Shown: one piece after another, positions 34,995 through 42,806 of the stretch
How the letters are laid out: the number at the start of each line of letters is the position of its first letter
Position numbering within the stretch: the stretch's first letter is position 1
Source: Mycolicibacterium sp. MU0053
Lineage (GTDB): Bacteria > Actinomycetota > Actinomycetes > Mycobacteriales > Mycobacteriaceae
Assembly (NCBI RefSeq): GCF_963378095.1
Contig: NZ_OY726397.1
Coordinates: 5,022,001-5,086,000 of the forward strand
Length of the DNA stretch: 64,000 nt
Reading direction: 5' to 3'
Notes under the pieces: generated by a model
Told to the model about the DNA's origin: nothing
Seen by the model: the letters and a program-made list of their open reading frames with translations, nothing else
Databases searched by the model: none
Position numbers and translations under genes: made by a program

Positions 34995-35381
34995 CTACTC
35001 CGGCGGCCAGATGACCAGCACCACCAGCACGACCACCGTGACGACGAAGATCGCGCCGCCGAGCAGTAACGGCACGCGGGTGGCCGGCAGTTCGTCGCCG
35101 CGGCGCATCGCGGTCTGCACGCGTTGCCAGCGGTGCACTGCCAACGCGGCCAGCAGTCCACCAATGGCGGTCAGCGCCACACTGAGCCCAAGCCGCACGC
35201 CCGGAATCCCGAAGGACGGCGCGAACTGGACAACTGCGATCCCCCCGGCGATCAACGCCAGTGCCGTGCGAATCCACGCCAGAAAGGTGCGCTCATTCGC
35301 CAGGGTGAATCGGTGGTCGGGCTCCTGTTCGGTCGATTCGCTGGAACGCCCGTCATCGGCAGTACGCATCGGCCCCCTCAT
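34995..35381 (-). CDS. DUF202/YidH-type membrane protein
   Basis: A 128-residue protein with a hydrophilic N-terminus (DDGRSSESTEQEPDHRF), then NERTFLAWIRTALALIAGGIAV, the YidH/DUF202 signature, and two further membrane segments. The start at 35381 overlaps the stop of the HMA-like gene by 4 bp; MRTADD at 35369 is an alternative. Paired DUF202 genes are common in actinobacteria, and their role is unknown. Together they may form a small membrane complex with the molybdoenzyme upstream, but only gene order supports this. Confidence 0.75.
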   Translation of the reverse strand: MRGPMRTADDGRSSESTEQEPDHRFTLANERTFLAWIRTALALIAGGIAVVQFAPSFGIPGVRLGLSVALTAIGGLLAALAVHRWQRVQTAMRRGDELPATRVPLLLGGAIFVVTVVVLVVLVIWPPE

Positions 35382-35599
35382 TCGAGCGTGTAGCGGCCGG
35401 CCTTACGCACGGCCGCCTCGATCACCGCTCGATCCAACGCGATGTCTTCCTTGTGCTTGAGAATCAGCGTCGACTCGCCACCAGGCATGATCTCGGTGGC
35501 TACCGCACCGATGCCGGGGACGGCGCTGAGGCTGTCCTTGACCGCGCGTGCGTCCGCAGCGGTCACCATGCCGCCCACCCGGTAGCTGGTGCTGATCAT
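35378..35599 (-). CDS. HMA-like ferredoxin-fold protein without the metal-binding Cys pair
   Basis: A 73-residue protein with the beta-alpha-beta-beta-alpha-beta outline of heavy-metal-associated domains (SYRVGGMVTAADARAVKDSLSAVPGI, then TLILKHKED and AVIEAAVRKAGRYTLE). The usual GMTCxxC loop is GMVTAAD, so both cysteines are missing and copper binding of the normal kind is not possible. It starts 28 bp after the molybdoenzyme and overlaps the DUF202 gene by 4 bp. It could be a structural or docking version of the fold. Confidence 0.7.
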   Translation of the reverse strand: MISTSYRVGGMVTAADARAVKDSLSAVPGIGAVATEIMPGGESTLILKHKEDIALDRAVIEAAVRKAGRYTLE

Positions 35600-35627
35600 G
35601 CGACGCTCCTCGTCAGATCCGGTCTAC

Positions 35628-37172
35628 TCAAATTCGGCCGTTGAACGCTTGCAGGGCGGCGTCCTCGCGGGTTCCGCCGCGGCCGTCGCCGTAATCGGCG
35701 TAGTCGGAGATCCATTCGATGGATTTGATCCATTTGACCATCTTGTATCCGTGATTCGATTCGACGCGCAGCCGCAGCGGCGCGCCGAGATGGACTTCCA
35801 GTGGGCCGTCGTTGCGCTCATAGGCCAGGATTGTGTCGTCCTCGGCGACCAGATCCAGCGAGAGCACCGCATAGAACGGTTCGCGCGCGCGATGGTCGAT
35901 CATCTCCTGGGCCAAACCATGCGAGGTCACGATCACGTAGTTCGCGTCGTCCGGACGCGGTCCGAGCAGCGCCAAAACGTCGCGCAGTCGCACCCCGCCC
36001 CACTTCGAGGTGGCGGTCCAGCCCTGCATGCAGGAGTGGACCGCAATGTATTCGGTCTTTGGAAGTGCGCGCAGCTCCGCCATGCTCAATTGCAGTTTCC
36101 TGCCGCTCAACTCGCCGCCGACCGCAAGCCGCCAGTCCCGGAAGTCGTTGTCGCGGTGCGCGAGCCACTCGGTGGACTCGTCCGCCGTCGGTGGCAGGCC
36201 GTTTGTCCAGTGGTATTCGGAGATGTCCTTCTCGGTGTAGGCGCGTTGGCGTCCCATCCTGGGCTTCATCCAGCCCAACCCTGCTTTCCGTACCGGTTCG
36301 GTGAGCGCGACCAACCACTTCTGCGCGCGTACCCGGTCGGCGAGCGTGAGATAGCTCAGTGCGATCCAAAACCCTACTGCCACCACGATGGTCGCGAGGA
36401 CAATGGTGAAGGCCTGCGCGTAGCGGCTCGGGTCGGTGACGCCGAAAACCATGTGCGGCAAGTTGTATTCGGGATGGACGAGAAACACCAGGCCCACGTG
36501 CATCACGATGAAGACGATCATCGCCACCATGCCGAGGAAGTGAATCGAACGCGCCCCCTGGTGCCCACCCCATATCTTCACGTACCACGGAAAGCGGGAC
36601 CGCACGGCCGGCGACATCGCGATGCCGGTCAGGATCATGACCGGCGCCAGGATGAAGACGACACCGGTGTAGGCGAGCATCTGCAGCGCGTCATACGGCT
36701 GGAAGTGCTCGATCGACGGCACCCCGAAGCCGAGGTAGATCCGCAGCGAGTCCAGCGCTTCTCCGATCACGTCCCATGAGGTCGGGACGATCCGGCGCCA
36801 CAGCCCGGTCGCGAACAACAACACCACGTAGACGATGCCGTTGAGCAGCCACAGGGTTGCTCCGAGCCCGTGCCAGTGTCGTCCCAGCCCGACGTTCTTG
36901 CGACCCGGCAACGTCAGCAGCGGACTCGCCGTGCGCTCGTCCATCAGCGAGGTGTAAACGCCCTCCTCCTGCGGAATCTTGCGTCGGGTGAACTTGATCC
37001 ATTCGGTGCCCGGCTTGCAGTCGTTGCGCCACCACAGCCGCGGCAGCGAGGCGATGATCTCCCAGCCGCTGCGCACCACGATGCCCATCAGCAGGAAGTT
37101 GATCAGGTGGGTGCTGCGCAGCCATAGCGGAAAATCCGGATCCAATGTGAGCCTCCGTCGATTCAGACCCAA
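35628..37172 (-). CDS. Molybdopterin sulfite-oxidase domain fused to a cytochrome b-type membrane domain
   Basis: A 514-residue protein. The N-terminal 290 or so residues carry several membrane helices with well-placed histidines (RSTHLINFLLMG, GRHWHGLGATLW, RSIHFLGMVAM, VMHVGLVFL), like a b561-type diheme domain. The C-terminal half is an oxidoreductase molybdopterin-binding domain with the Mo-ligand Cys381 in AVHSCMQGWTATSKWGG. MsrP/MsrQ (YedY/YedZ) has the same two functions in two genes; here they are one chain. No Tat signal is seen, and the fused membrane part may do the anchoring. Beside persulfide dioxygenases, sulfite oxidation to sulfate or reduction of an S-oxide is likely, with electrons exchanged with the quinone pool. 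Confidence 0.82.
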   Translation of the reverse strand: MGLNRRRLTLDPDFPLWLRSTHLINFLLMGIVVRSGWEIIASLPRLWWRNDCKPGTEWIKFTRRKIPQEEGVYTSLMDERTASPLLTLPGRKNVGLGRHWHGLGATLWLLNGIVYVVLLFATGLWRRIVPTSWDVIGEALDSLRIYLGFGVPSIEHFQPYDALQMLAYTGVVFILAPVMILTGIAMSPAVRSRFPWYVKIWGGHQGARSIHFLGMVAMIVFIVMHVGLVFLVHPEYNLPHMVFGVTDPSRYAQAFTIVLATIVVAVGFWIALSYLTLADRVRAQKWLVALTEPVRKAGLGWMKPRMGRQRAYTEKDISEYHWTNGLPPTADESTEWLAHRDNDFRDWRLAVGGELSGRKLQLSMAELRALPKTEYIAVHSCMQGWTATSKWGGVRLRDVLALLGPRPDDANYVIVTSHGLAQEMIDHRAREPFYAVLSLDLVAEDDTILAYERNDGPLEVHLGAPLRLRVESNHGYKMVKWIKSIEWISDYADYGDGRGGTREDAALQAFNGRI

Positions 37173-37320
37173 CCCTAGGCGCTAAGACGCGCCCTTGTGC
37201 CACACCGAAGGGATCAGCGGGGGTTTCGTTCCTGCATCTCGTGGCAATACTGCAGCGCACGCACCACGCAAGTAGCGACTCGCAGCAGTTGCGGGTGCGG
37301 CACCGACGAAAGGATCAGCC

Positions 37321-37509
37321 ATGGCACTCGACGACGACGACATCACCACCACCCCGGGCGAAGGCGGCGGCGAAGGCACCGCTGACGGCGGCTCCAACCC
37401 CGAAGGCCACGACGGCGGCGCCGACGGTTCCGCGGATACGGGCGAGGGCACCGCCGACGGCGGTTCCAACCCCGAGGGCCAAGACGGCGGCGCCGACGGG
37501 ACCGCCTGA
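37321..37509 (+). CDS. 62-residue Asp/Gly-rich repeat peptide, possible substrate of the next gene
   Basis: The peptide has an acidic start (ALDDDDITTTPGE) and then two copies of a 24-residue unit, GEGTADGGSNPEG(H/Q)DGGADG(S/T)A, ending exactly after the second copy. It has no Cys, no signal peptide and no hydrophobic segment. GAAAGGA precedes ATG 37321, and the cupin gene starts 10 bp after the stop. Its codons differ between the repeats mostly at silent positions, so the protein repeat is under selection. I recall similar short mycobacterial proteins annotated as BatC, without known function. A substrate or precursor peptide for the downstream JmjC-type oxygenase is the most attractive reading; an intrinsically disordered metal- or protein-binding peptide is the alternative. 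Confidence 0.68.
   Translation: MALDDDDITTTPGEGGGEGTADGGSNPEGHDGGADGSADTGEGTADGGSNPEGQDGGADGTA
37369..37506 (+). repeat. 72-bp coding tandem repeat (1.9 copies) in the Asp/Gly-rich peptide gene
   Basis: Units 37369-37440 and 37441-37506 have a 24-codon period. Over the 22 shared codons I count five silent changes and two replacements (His30/Gln54 and Ser37/Thr61). Silent change with a retained peptide argues against a recent slippage product. Confidence 0.8.
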
Positions 37510-37519
37510 CCGCTTCGCG

Positions 37520-38731
37520 ATGCTGAGCCGCTGCATCGCCACCGACGCGCACACTTTCGCCGCCGAGCACTGGGATCGCAAGCCACTGCTCAGTAGGGCC
37601 AGTGAGCTGCCCCGCGACTTCGGCGACCTGCTCTCCTCCGAGGCGGTCGACGAGTTGATCGCCGAGCGCGGAGTGCGCGCGCCGTTTCTCCGCCTGGCCA
37701 AGGACGGCGACGTGCTGGCCCGGGATTGCTATCTCGGGTCGGCCGGCTTCGGCGCGGAGATCGCCGACCAGGTGGACTCGGCCAAAGTGCTCGCCCAGTT
37801 CGCCGGCGGCGCAACGATAGTGCTGCAAGGCCTGCACCGGTTGTGGCCACCGCTGATCGAATTCGTCCGGCGCGCCGTCGACGATCTGGGCCATCCGGTG
37901 CAGGCAAACGCCTACATCACGCCGCCGAGCAGCCGCGGGTTCGATCCGCACTACGACGTCCACGACGTGTTCGTGCTGCAGACAGCCGGGGAGAAGCGCT
38001 GGATCGTGCACGAGCCGGTGCACGCCCACCCCCTGCCGTCCCAGCCGTGGACCCGGCACCGAGCGGCGATCGAGCAGCGGGTCACCGACGAACCGGTGAT
38101 CGACACGGTGCTCGCTGCCGGCGATGCGCTGTATCTGCCGCGGGGCTGGGTGCATTCCGCCCTGGCCCTGCAGAGCACGTCGATCCATCTCACCCTCGGG
38201 GTTTCGGCGGTGACCCGCCTCGATGTCATCCAGGCGGTCATCGATCAACTCGTCAACGATGCCGGGTTCCGGGAGTCGTTGCCGATGGGCGCCGACCCCA
38301 CCGACCCGGATGAGACACTCGCGACGGTGACGAAAGTGATGGCGGAGATGGTCGATACCCTGCGCGACGAGACGACCGCGCTCAGCGCCGGCGCCGCGGC
38401 GCGGTTGACCCAACGGCACGCCGAGCGGACCCGTCCGGCCCCGGTCCGCCCGCTGGCCTCGCTCGCGGCCGCACGGACTGCCGCCCGCACGCCGGTGCAG
38501 TGGCGCCATGGGCTTGTCGCAGCTCTTGAAAACCGCGGCGAACGGCTCGCCTTGCGGCTACCGGACCGCGTCATCACGTTTCCGGTCTCGTGCGCGGAGG
38601 CCCTCCGGGCGCTGCACCGCGGCCTTGTCGCCGACGCCGCCACGTTGCCCGGTCTCGACCGAGCCGACGCGACGGTATTGCTGCGCCGACTGCTGCGCGA
38701 GGCTGTCGTGGTGCCGGTGGCGCACGAATGA
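37520..38731 (+). CDS. JmjC-type cupin oxygenase (ROXA/YcfD-like)
   Basis: A 403-residue protein. HWDRKPLL near the N-terminus opens a JmjC/cupin-8 domain. Likely Fe(II) ligands are His144 and Asp146 (FDPHYDVHDVF) and His212 (LPRGWVHSAL). TAGEKRW supplies the usual 2-oxoglutarate-contact Lys. A helical dimerisation region and a winged-helix-like C-terminal part follow. This is the layout of bacterial ribosomal oxygenases such as YcfD, which hydroxylate a residue in a protein. The start is ATG 37520; the frame is open upstream but overlaps the repeat peptide gene. It is coupled to the next gene by a 4-bp overlap. Its target may be ribosomal or the Asp/Gly peptide encoded just before it. Confidence 0.8.
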   Translation: MLSRCIATDAHTFAAEHWDRKPLLSRASELPRDFGDLLSSEAVDELIAERGVRAPFLRLAKDGDVLARDCYLGSAGFGAEIADQVDSAKVLAQFAGGATIVLQGLHRLWPPLIEFVRRAVDDLGHPVQANAYITPPSSRGFDPHYDVHDVFVLQTAGEKRWIVHEPVHAHPLPSQPWTRHRAAIEQRVTDEPVIDTVLAAGDALYLPRGWVHSALALQSTSIHLTLGVSAVTRLDVIQAVIDQLVNDAGFRESLPMGADPTDPDETLATVTKVMAEMVDTLRDETTALSAGAAARLTQRHAERTRPAPVRPLASLAAARTAARTPVQWRHGLVAALENRGERLALRLPDRVITFPVSCAEALRALHRGLVADAATLPGLDRADATVLLRRLLREAVVVPVAHE

Positions 38732-39615
38732 CGGCTGCCCGGCGGCGGCCGTGCAGCGATCAGTCGCTGGCCCGCAACGACCCGATGTACGGCACGGCGT
38801 CGGCAGGGCATGCCTGGATGTTGCTGGAATTGTCCGGCGGGTGGGGACATTCGGCGTTCCTCCAGTCGCCGTCGGTGATCGACCCCGAGCTGGGCCGCGC
38901 CATCGTGCGGCGAGCCGAGAAGGCCGGCATGCGGATCGCGGCGATACGCCGTCATGGCCGGCGGTCGGCCCCGCCGCTATGGCGCTGGTTCATCGCGCAC
39001 TCCGATGTCGGCAGCGAGGCTATGTACCGCGGCGAGGTGAACGATCCACGCGACTACCTGGAGCTGGCCCTCGACGGATCCGACGGCACGCGGTCCGCCG
39101 AGCCGCTGGTCGCCATCTGCGCCCACGGCAAACACGATCAATGCTGCGCGGTCCGCGGTCGTGGCGCCACCGCGGCAATCGCGGCGGATTATCCCCAAAT
39201 CACCTGGGAATGTTCACACTTGGGCGGTGATCGCTTCGCCGCCACCATGCTGATACTGCCGGAAGGCTTATGTTACGGGCGCGTCGACACCACCGATTCG
39301 GCTCGTCTGGTGCGGCTGTATTTCGACGGCCGGCTGGACAACGACTTCCTCCGCGGACGCACTTCGCTGCCGCATCCGGCGCAGGCCGCCCAATATTTCG
39401 TCCGCGAAGCCCATGGCGGAGACCGTATCTCGAGCCTGGCCCCGCTGGAGGTCAAGCGCGGCGAAGGACAGGTACGAGTGCTGCTGCGCGGCGAGTCGGG
39501 TCCCATCGAAGTGGTCGTGAACGAGGAGCACTCCGAACCGCTGTTGTCCCAGTGCGATGCCAAGCATCCGGGCCGGGTGCGGGTCTATACCCTGGCTTCG
39601 ATCTCCGCGCCGTAG
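38728..39615 (+). CDS. Sucrase/ferredoxin-like [2Fe-2S] protein (Apd1-type thioredoxin-fold)
   Basis: A 295-residue protein with the family motifs CAHGKHDQCC (Cys131 to Cys140) and ECSHLGGDRFAAT (Cys162, His164, Asp168). In yeast Apd1 the cluster is held by C-x8-C and H-x3-H. Here C-x8-C is kept, the first His is His164, and the second His position is Asp168, with Cys162 close by. The start overlaps the cupin stop by 4 bp (ATGA). It may supply or sense electrons for the cupin enzyme, although JmjC enzymes normally need only 2-oxoglutarate; a role in redox repair of the iron centre is possible. Confidence 0.8.
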   Translation: MTAARRRPCSDQSLARNDPMYGTASAGHAWMLLELSGGWGHSAFLQSPSVIDPELGRAIVRRAEKAGMRIAAIRRHGRRSAPPLWRWFIAHSDVGSEAMYRGEVNDPRDYLELALDGSDGTRSAEPLVAICAHGKHDQCCAVRGRGATAAIAADYPQITWECSHLGGDRFAATMLILPEGLCYGRVDTTDSARLVRLYFDGRLDNDFLRGRTSLPHPAQAAQYFVREAHGGDRISSLAPLEVKRGEGQVRVLLRGESGPIEVVVNEEHSEPLLSQCDAKHPGRVRVYTLASISAP

Positions 39616-39638
39616 GCCGCAGCTGCCTCGAATCGACC

Positions 39639-40523
39639 TCAGGCCTCGGGGATTTCGAAGTCGAAGTTCTCGCGCGCGAACACCTCGGCCTCCGGGCCGC
39701 CGCGGACGCCGGTGTCCAGCGCGTCGATGCCGCCGAGTTGGTCATCGGTGAGCACGAAGTCGAAGACATCGAAGTTCTCCGCGATCCGGGCGGGGGTCAC
39801 CGACTTCGGGAACACCTGACGGCCCTGCTGCAGATGCCACCGCAGCACCACCTGAGCCGGTGTCTTGGCATGCGCATCGGCAATGCGGGTGATCACCGGA
39901 TCCTTCAGCGGGGAGCCGTGGGAACCCTCGAAGTAGGTGGTGATCCCGCCGAGCGGCGACCAGGCTTGGGTGAGGATGCCGAGGTCATCGTCGATGGCCA
40001 GCACGTCCGATTGCCGGAAGTACGGGTGCAACTCGATCTGGTTGACCGCCGGCACCACGTCGGTCTCGGCCAGCAGCCGTTCCAGGTGCGCCGGGGTGAA
40101 GTTGGAGACACCGATCGCGCGCACCTTGCCGTCGGCATACAGCTTTTCCAGGGCCCGATAGGCGGCGATGGTCAGCTCGAACTCGCCGGGCATCGGGTGA
40201 TGCAGGATCAGCAGATCGAGCCCATCGACGCCGAGTTTGCCCGCCGACTTCTCGAAGGCATGCAGCGTCGAGTCGACGCCGTAGTCGCTGATCCAGACCT
40301 TGGTCTCGATGAAGACGTCATCGCGGTCCACCGCGGAGGCGCTGATTGCCTCGCCGACCTGCCGCTCGTTGCCGTATGCGGCGGCGGTGTCGATGTGGCG
40401 GTAGCCGGTGTCCAAGGCGCGCCCGACCGCGGCCGCCGTCTGTTCCGGGGTGGCCTGGTAGACGCCGAAGCCCAGAGCCGGGATTTGCACACCGTTGTTC
40501 AAACTGAAAGTAGGGCTGCCCAT
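39639..40523 (-). CDS. Aldo/keto reductase
   Basis: A 294-residue TIM-barrel reductase with the full catalytic set Asp45 and Tyr50 (HIDTAAAYGNE), Lys75 (IETKVW) and His108 (LLILHHP). VSNFTPAHLERLL, NQIELHPYF and PKSVTPARIAENFDVFDF (NADPH-binding end) are also typical. It closely follows the bacterial 2,5-diketo-gluconate reductase-like group that is common in mycobacteria. It is a single gene, convergent with the cassette to its left. General carbonyl detoxification is likely. Confidence 0.9.
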   Translation of the reverse strand: MGSPTFSLNNGVQIPALGFGVYQATPEQTAAAVGRALDTGYRHIDTAAAYGNERQVGEAISASAVDRDDVFIETKVWISDYGVDSTLHAFEKSAGKLGVDGLDLLILHHPMPGEFELTIAAYRALEKLYADGKVRAIGVSNFTPAHLERLLAETDVVPAVNQIELHPYFRQSDVLAIDDDLGILTQAWSPLGGITTYFEGSHGSPLKDPVITRIADAHAKTPAQVVLRWHLQQGRQVFPKSVTPARIAENFDVFDFVLTDDQLGGIDALDTGVRGGPEAEVFARENFDFEIPEA

Positions 40524-40660
40524 CCCCCCACGCTAGCCCAGGAACTCCGGCCGGGCAGCGGGACAGCTACGGCGAAAGCTGCACCCGGGACTGCGATTTC
40601 GCGCGGAGCGCAGCCCCGGATGCCACCCGACGAGTACACCCGTCGGATCAGCGCCTGGAC

Positions 40661-41038
40661 CTAGAACTGGTTGCAGGTGTCCAGCACGGTCTTCATGGCC
40701 GCGATCTTCGCCTGGCCCTCGGGCGAGTTCTTGCGTTCCTGCCATTCCGCGCGCTTCTCGGGGCTGATGTCGGCCTTCTTCGCGCGCATCTCCGCAGCCT
40801 TGGCGTGGCGTTCCTCGACGGAGAGGTTCAGCACCTTCTCGAACTTGGCCATGCGCTCCGGCTTGGCAGCGAGATCCGGGGCGTGCTGCTGCGCGGCCGC
40901 CTGGAACTGGGTGTAGCTGCAGGTGGTATCCAGCAGCCCGCCATGCGGTTGAGCCGCTGCGGCGCCGGCGCCGAACAGCAAGCCTGCGGTGGCCAATCCA
41001 GCGACGGTCGCAATCAGTGGGGTCCGGGTGACAGCCAA
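40661..41038 (-). CDS. Hemophore-related secreted protein (Rv0203-like)
   Basis: A 125-residue protein with a signal peptide (about residues 1-29, GAGAAAAQ) and a mature all-helical domain holding two cysteines (DTTCSYTQFQAAAQQHAP near the start, DTCNQF at the C-terminus) that probably form a disulfide. SYTQ and the YAA-like helix resemble the mycobacterial hemophore family, whose member Rv0203 binds heme outside the cell. The mature part is rich in Lys and Glu. It stands alone, with about 200 bp of gap upstream and 137 bp downstream. Heme binding is inferred from family resemblance only. Confidence 0.8.
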   Translation of the reverse strand: MAVTRTPLIATVAGLATAGLLFGAGAAAAQPHGGLLDTTCSYTQFQAAAQQHAPDLAAKPERMAKFEKVLNLSVEERHAKAAEMRAKKADISPEKRAEWQERKNSPEGQAKIAAMKTVLDTCNQF

Positions 41039-41236
41039 GATGACGTCCCTCTCTCGTTGTTGTGACCTGGCCTCCGAAAGGTTCGGCAGCCGCCACCGAG
41101 TTAACCAGAGTCGGCGTTCTGCCTGCGTGTGGCGTTAACGGGTGGTCGGACCCGCCCTGCCGATCCGACAAATCTCCCTGCCGACGATCCGCGATGGTGG
41201 TAATTTTCGGCGTATCCCGATCGCGAACGGATACCC

Positions 41237-42076
41237 ATGAGCACTTCCGCAGAACGTGCCACCCAGCTGAACCTTGTCGCGCGGTTGAAGTCGGCCTACC
41301 CCGAGCTCCCCGATGCTCCGACGCCGGATCTGCTCGACCATGCCCGCATCGACGCCTACCTCAAACCCGTCCATGACGTCGGCGGTGAACCCGACGTCCC
41401 GATGAAGTACGAGAACAAGGACTACGAGTACTGGGAACACATGACCTATGTGATCTGCGAAGTCCTGGCTTGGCGCGGCATCTGGCTGTCCGAGGAACGA
41501 CGGCGGATCGGCAACGTCGACGTCGGCCGCGCGGTCTACCTCGGCTTTCCTTACTACGGGCGCTGGTTGCTGTCGGTGGCGCGGGTGTTGGTCGAGAAGC
41601 ATCACATCGGTCTCACCGAACTCAGCGAGCGCATGGCCGAGGTCAAGCAGCGCTACGCCGACGGCCTGGCCGGCGGAAAGCTGACCGCCCAGCCCAAGTC
41701 CGAGGGCGACGGTTCGGCGGTCAAACGCAACAGCCACATCGTCCATGCGGTGGGCAAGGGCGATCCGCAGGTGTATGCGGGGAAGGCCGGGAAGCCGAAG
41801 TTCAAGGTGGGTGACCCGGTCACCGTCCGTGAACTGCCGGTGCTGTTCTACACCCGCACACCCGAATACGTGCGCGGCGCCACCGGTCAGATCGACGCCG
41901 TGGCCTACGAAAGTCCCGCCCCCGAGGACGAGACGTGGGATATTCCCGACGCCAAACCGGAGTGGTTCTACGTGGTCCGGTTCAGCATGGCCGAGCTGTG
42001 GGATGACTTCAACGGACCGGCCGCCGACAGCCTGCGGACCGAGATTCCCGAACGCTGGCTCCAAGCCGCGCACTGA
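41237..42076 (+). CDS. Nitrile hydratase/thiocyanate hydrolase beta-type subunit
   Basis: A 279-residue protein. The N-terminal part is the helical half of a nitrile hydratase beta chain (YENKDYEYWEHMTYVICEVLAWRGIW, FPYYGRWLLSVARVLVEKH). The C-terminal part is the SH3-like half (KFKVGDPVTVRELPVLFYTRTPEYVRGATGQI, EWFYVVRFSMAELW). Both halves are in one chain, as in nitrile hydratase; thiocyanate hydrolase of Thiobacillus has them as separate alpha and beta subunits. The gene for the metal-binding subunit follows after 14 bp. Together they would hydrate a nitrile to an amide or hydrolyse thiocyanate to carbonyl sulfide and ammonia. Confidence 0.83.
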   Translation: MSTSAERATQLNLVARLKSAYPELPDAPTPDLLDHARIDAYLKPVHDVGGEPDVPMKYENKDYEYWEHMTYVICEVLAWRGIWLSEERRRIGNVDVGRAVYLGFPYYGRWLLSVARVLVEKHHIGLTELSERMAEVKQRYADGLAGGKLTAQPKSEGDGSAVKRNSHIVHAVGKGDPQVYAGKAGKPKFKVGDPVTVRELPVLFYTRTPEYVRGATGQIDAVAYESPAPEDETWDIPDAKPEWFYVVRFSMAELWDDFNGPAADSLRTEIPERWLQAAH

Positions 42077-42090
42077 TCGAACGGACGAGC

Positions 42091-42792
42091 ATGACACCGC
42101 ATGACCACGACCACGACCGCACCGTCAAGCCCATGGTCGATGAGGTCACCGACTTCGAGGTCCTTGAGATCGCCCTGCGCGAATTGTGCATCGAGAAGGG
42201 CATCTTCACTGCCGAGGAGCATCGGCGCTTCACGGAGTTCGCCGAGCAGATCGGCCCTACGCCGGCCGCGCGCCTGGTCGCGCGCGCCTGGCTGGACCCG
42301 GACTTCAAGGCGCTCGCGCTCGCTGAACCGATGACGGCGAGCAAAGAGGTCGGCGTCGACTGGCTTGAGCCCACCGGTTTCGGCACGCCCAGCGATTTCA
42401 CCGCATTCCAAATTCTGGAAGACACCCCGACAGTGCACAACGTGATCGTGTGCGCGCTGTGTTCGTGTTATCCGCGGCCCATCCTGGGCAATTCACCGGA
42501 GTGGTACCGCACCCCCAATTACCGTCGCCGCCTTGTTCGTTGGCCGCGACAGGTGCTTTCGGAGTTCGGCTTGTACCTCTCCGATGACGTCGAAGTCCGG
42601 GTGCAGGATTCCAATCAGAAGCACCGCTTCATGGTGATGCCGATGCGTCCGGCCGGCACCGACGGGTGGACCGAGGATCAGCTGACCGAGATTCTGACCC
42701 GCGACTGCCTGATCGGTGTCGCATTGCCGAAGCCGGGAGTGACCACCAACGTGATCACCGCTACCCGCGCCGCCGTTCATCCCGTCGAGTGA
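42091..42792 (+). CDS. Nitrile hydratase alpha/thiocyanate hydrolase gamma-type catalytic subunit
   Basis: A 233-residue protein with the metal claw Cys121-Ala-Leu-Cys124-Ser-Cys126 (VCALCSCYPRP), in which two cysteines are normally oxidised to sulfenic and sulfinic acids and bind non-corrin Co(III) or Fe(III). The N-terminus is His/Asp-rich (MTPHDHDHDR), perhaps helping metal loading. CSC followed by YPRPILG, rather than the TPWPVLG of many nitrile hydratases, leans toward the thiocyanate hydrolase side. The second claw residue is Ala, where cobalt enzymes usually have Thr and iron enzymes Ser, which is unusual. The 5-6 kb distance to the sulfur island fits thiocyanate use but does not prove it. 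Confidence 0.83.
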   Translation: MTPHDHDHDRTVKPMVDEVTDFEVLEIALRELCIEKGIFTAEEHRRFTEFAEQIGPTPAARLVARAWLDPDFKALALAEPMTASKEVGVDWLEPTGFGTPSDFTAFQILEDTPTVHNVIVCALCSCYPRPILGNSPEWYRTPNYRRRLVRWPRQVLSEFGLYLSDDVEVRVQDSNQKHRFMVMPMRPAGTDGWTEDQLTEILTRDCLIGVALPKPGVTTNVITATRAAVHPVE

Positions 42793-42806
42793 GATCGGAG
42801 CCGGTT

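Noticed and set aside
37241-37519. Longer N-terminus for the cupin protein
   Set aside because: The frame overlaps the repeat-peptide gene and encodes low-complexity sequence. The JmjC N-terminal motif starts just after ATG 37520.
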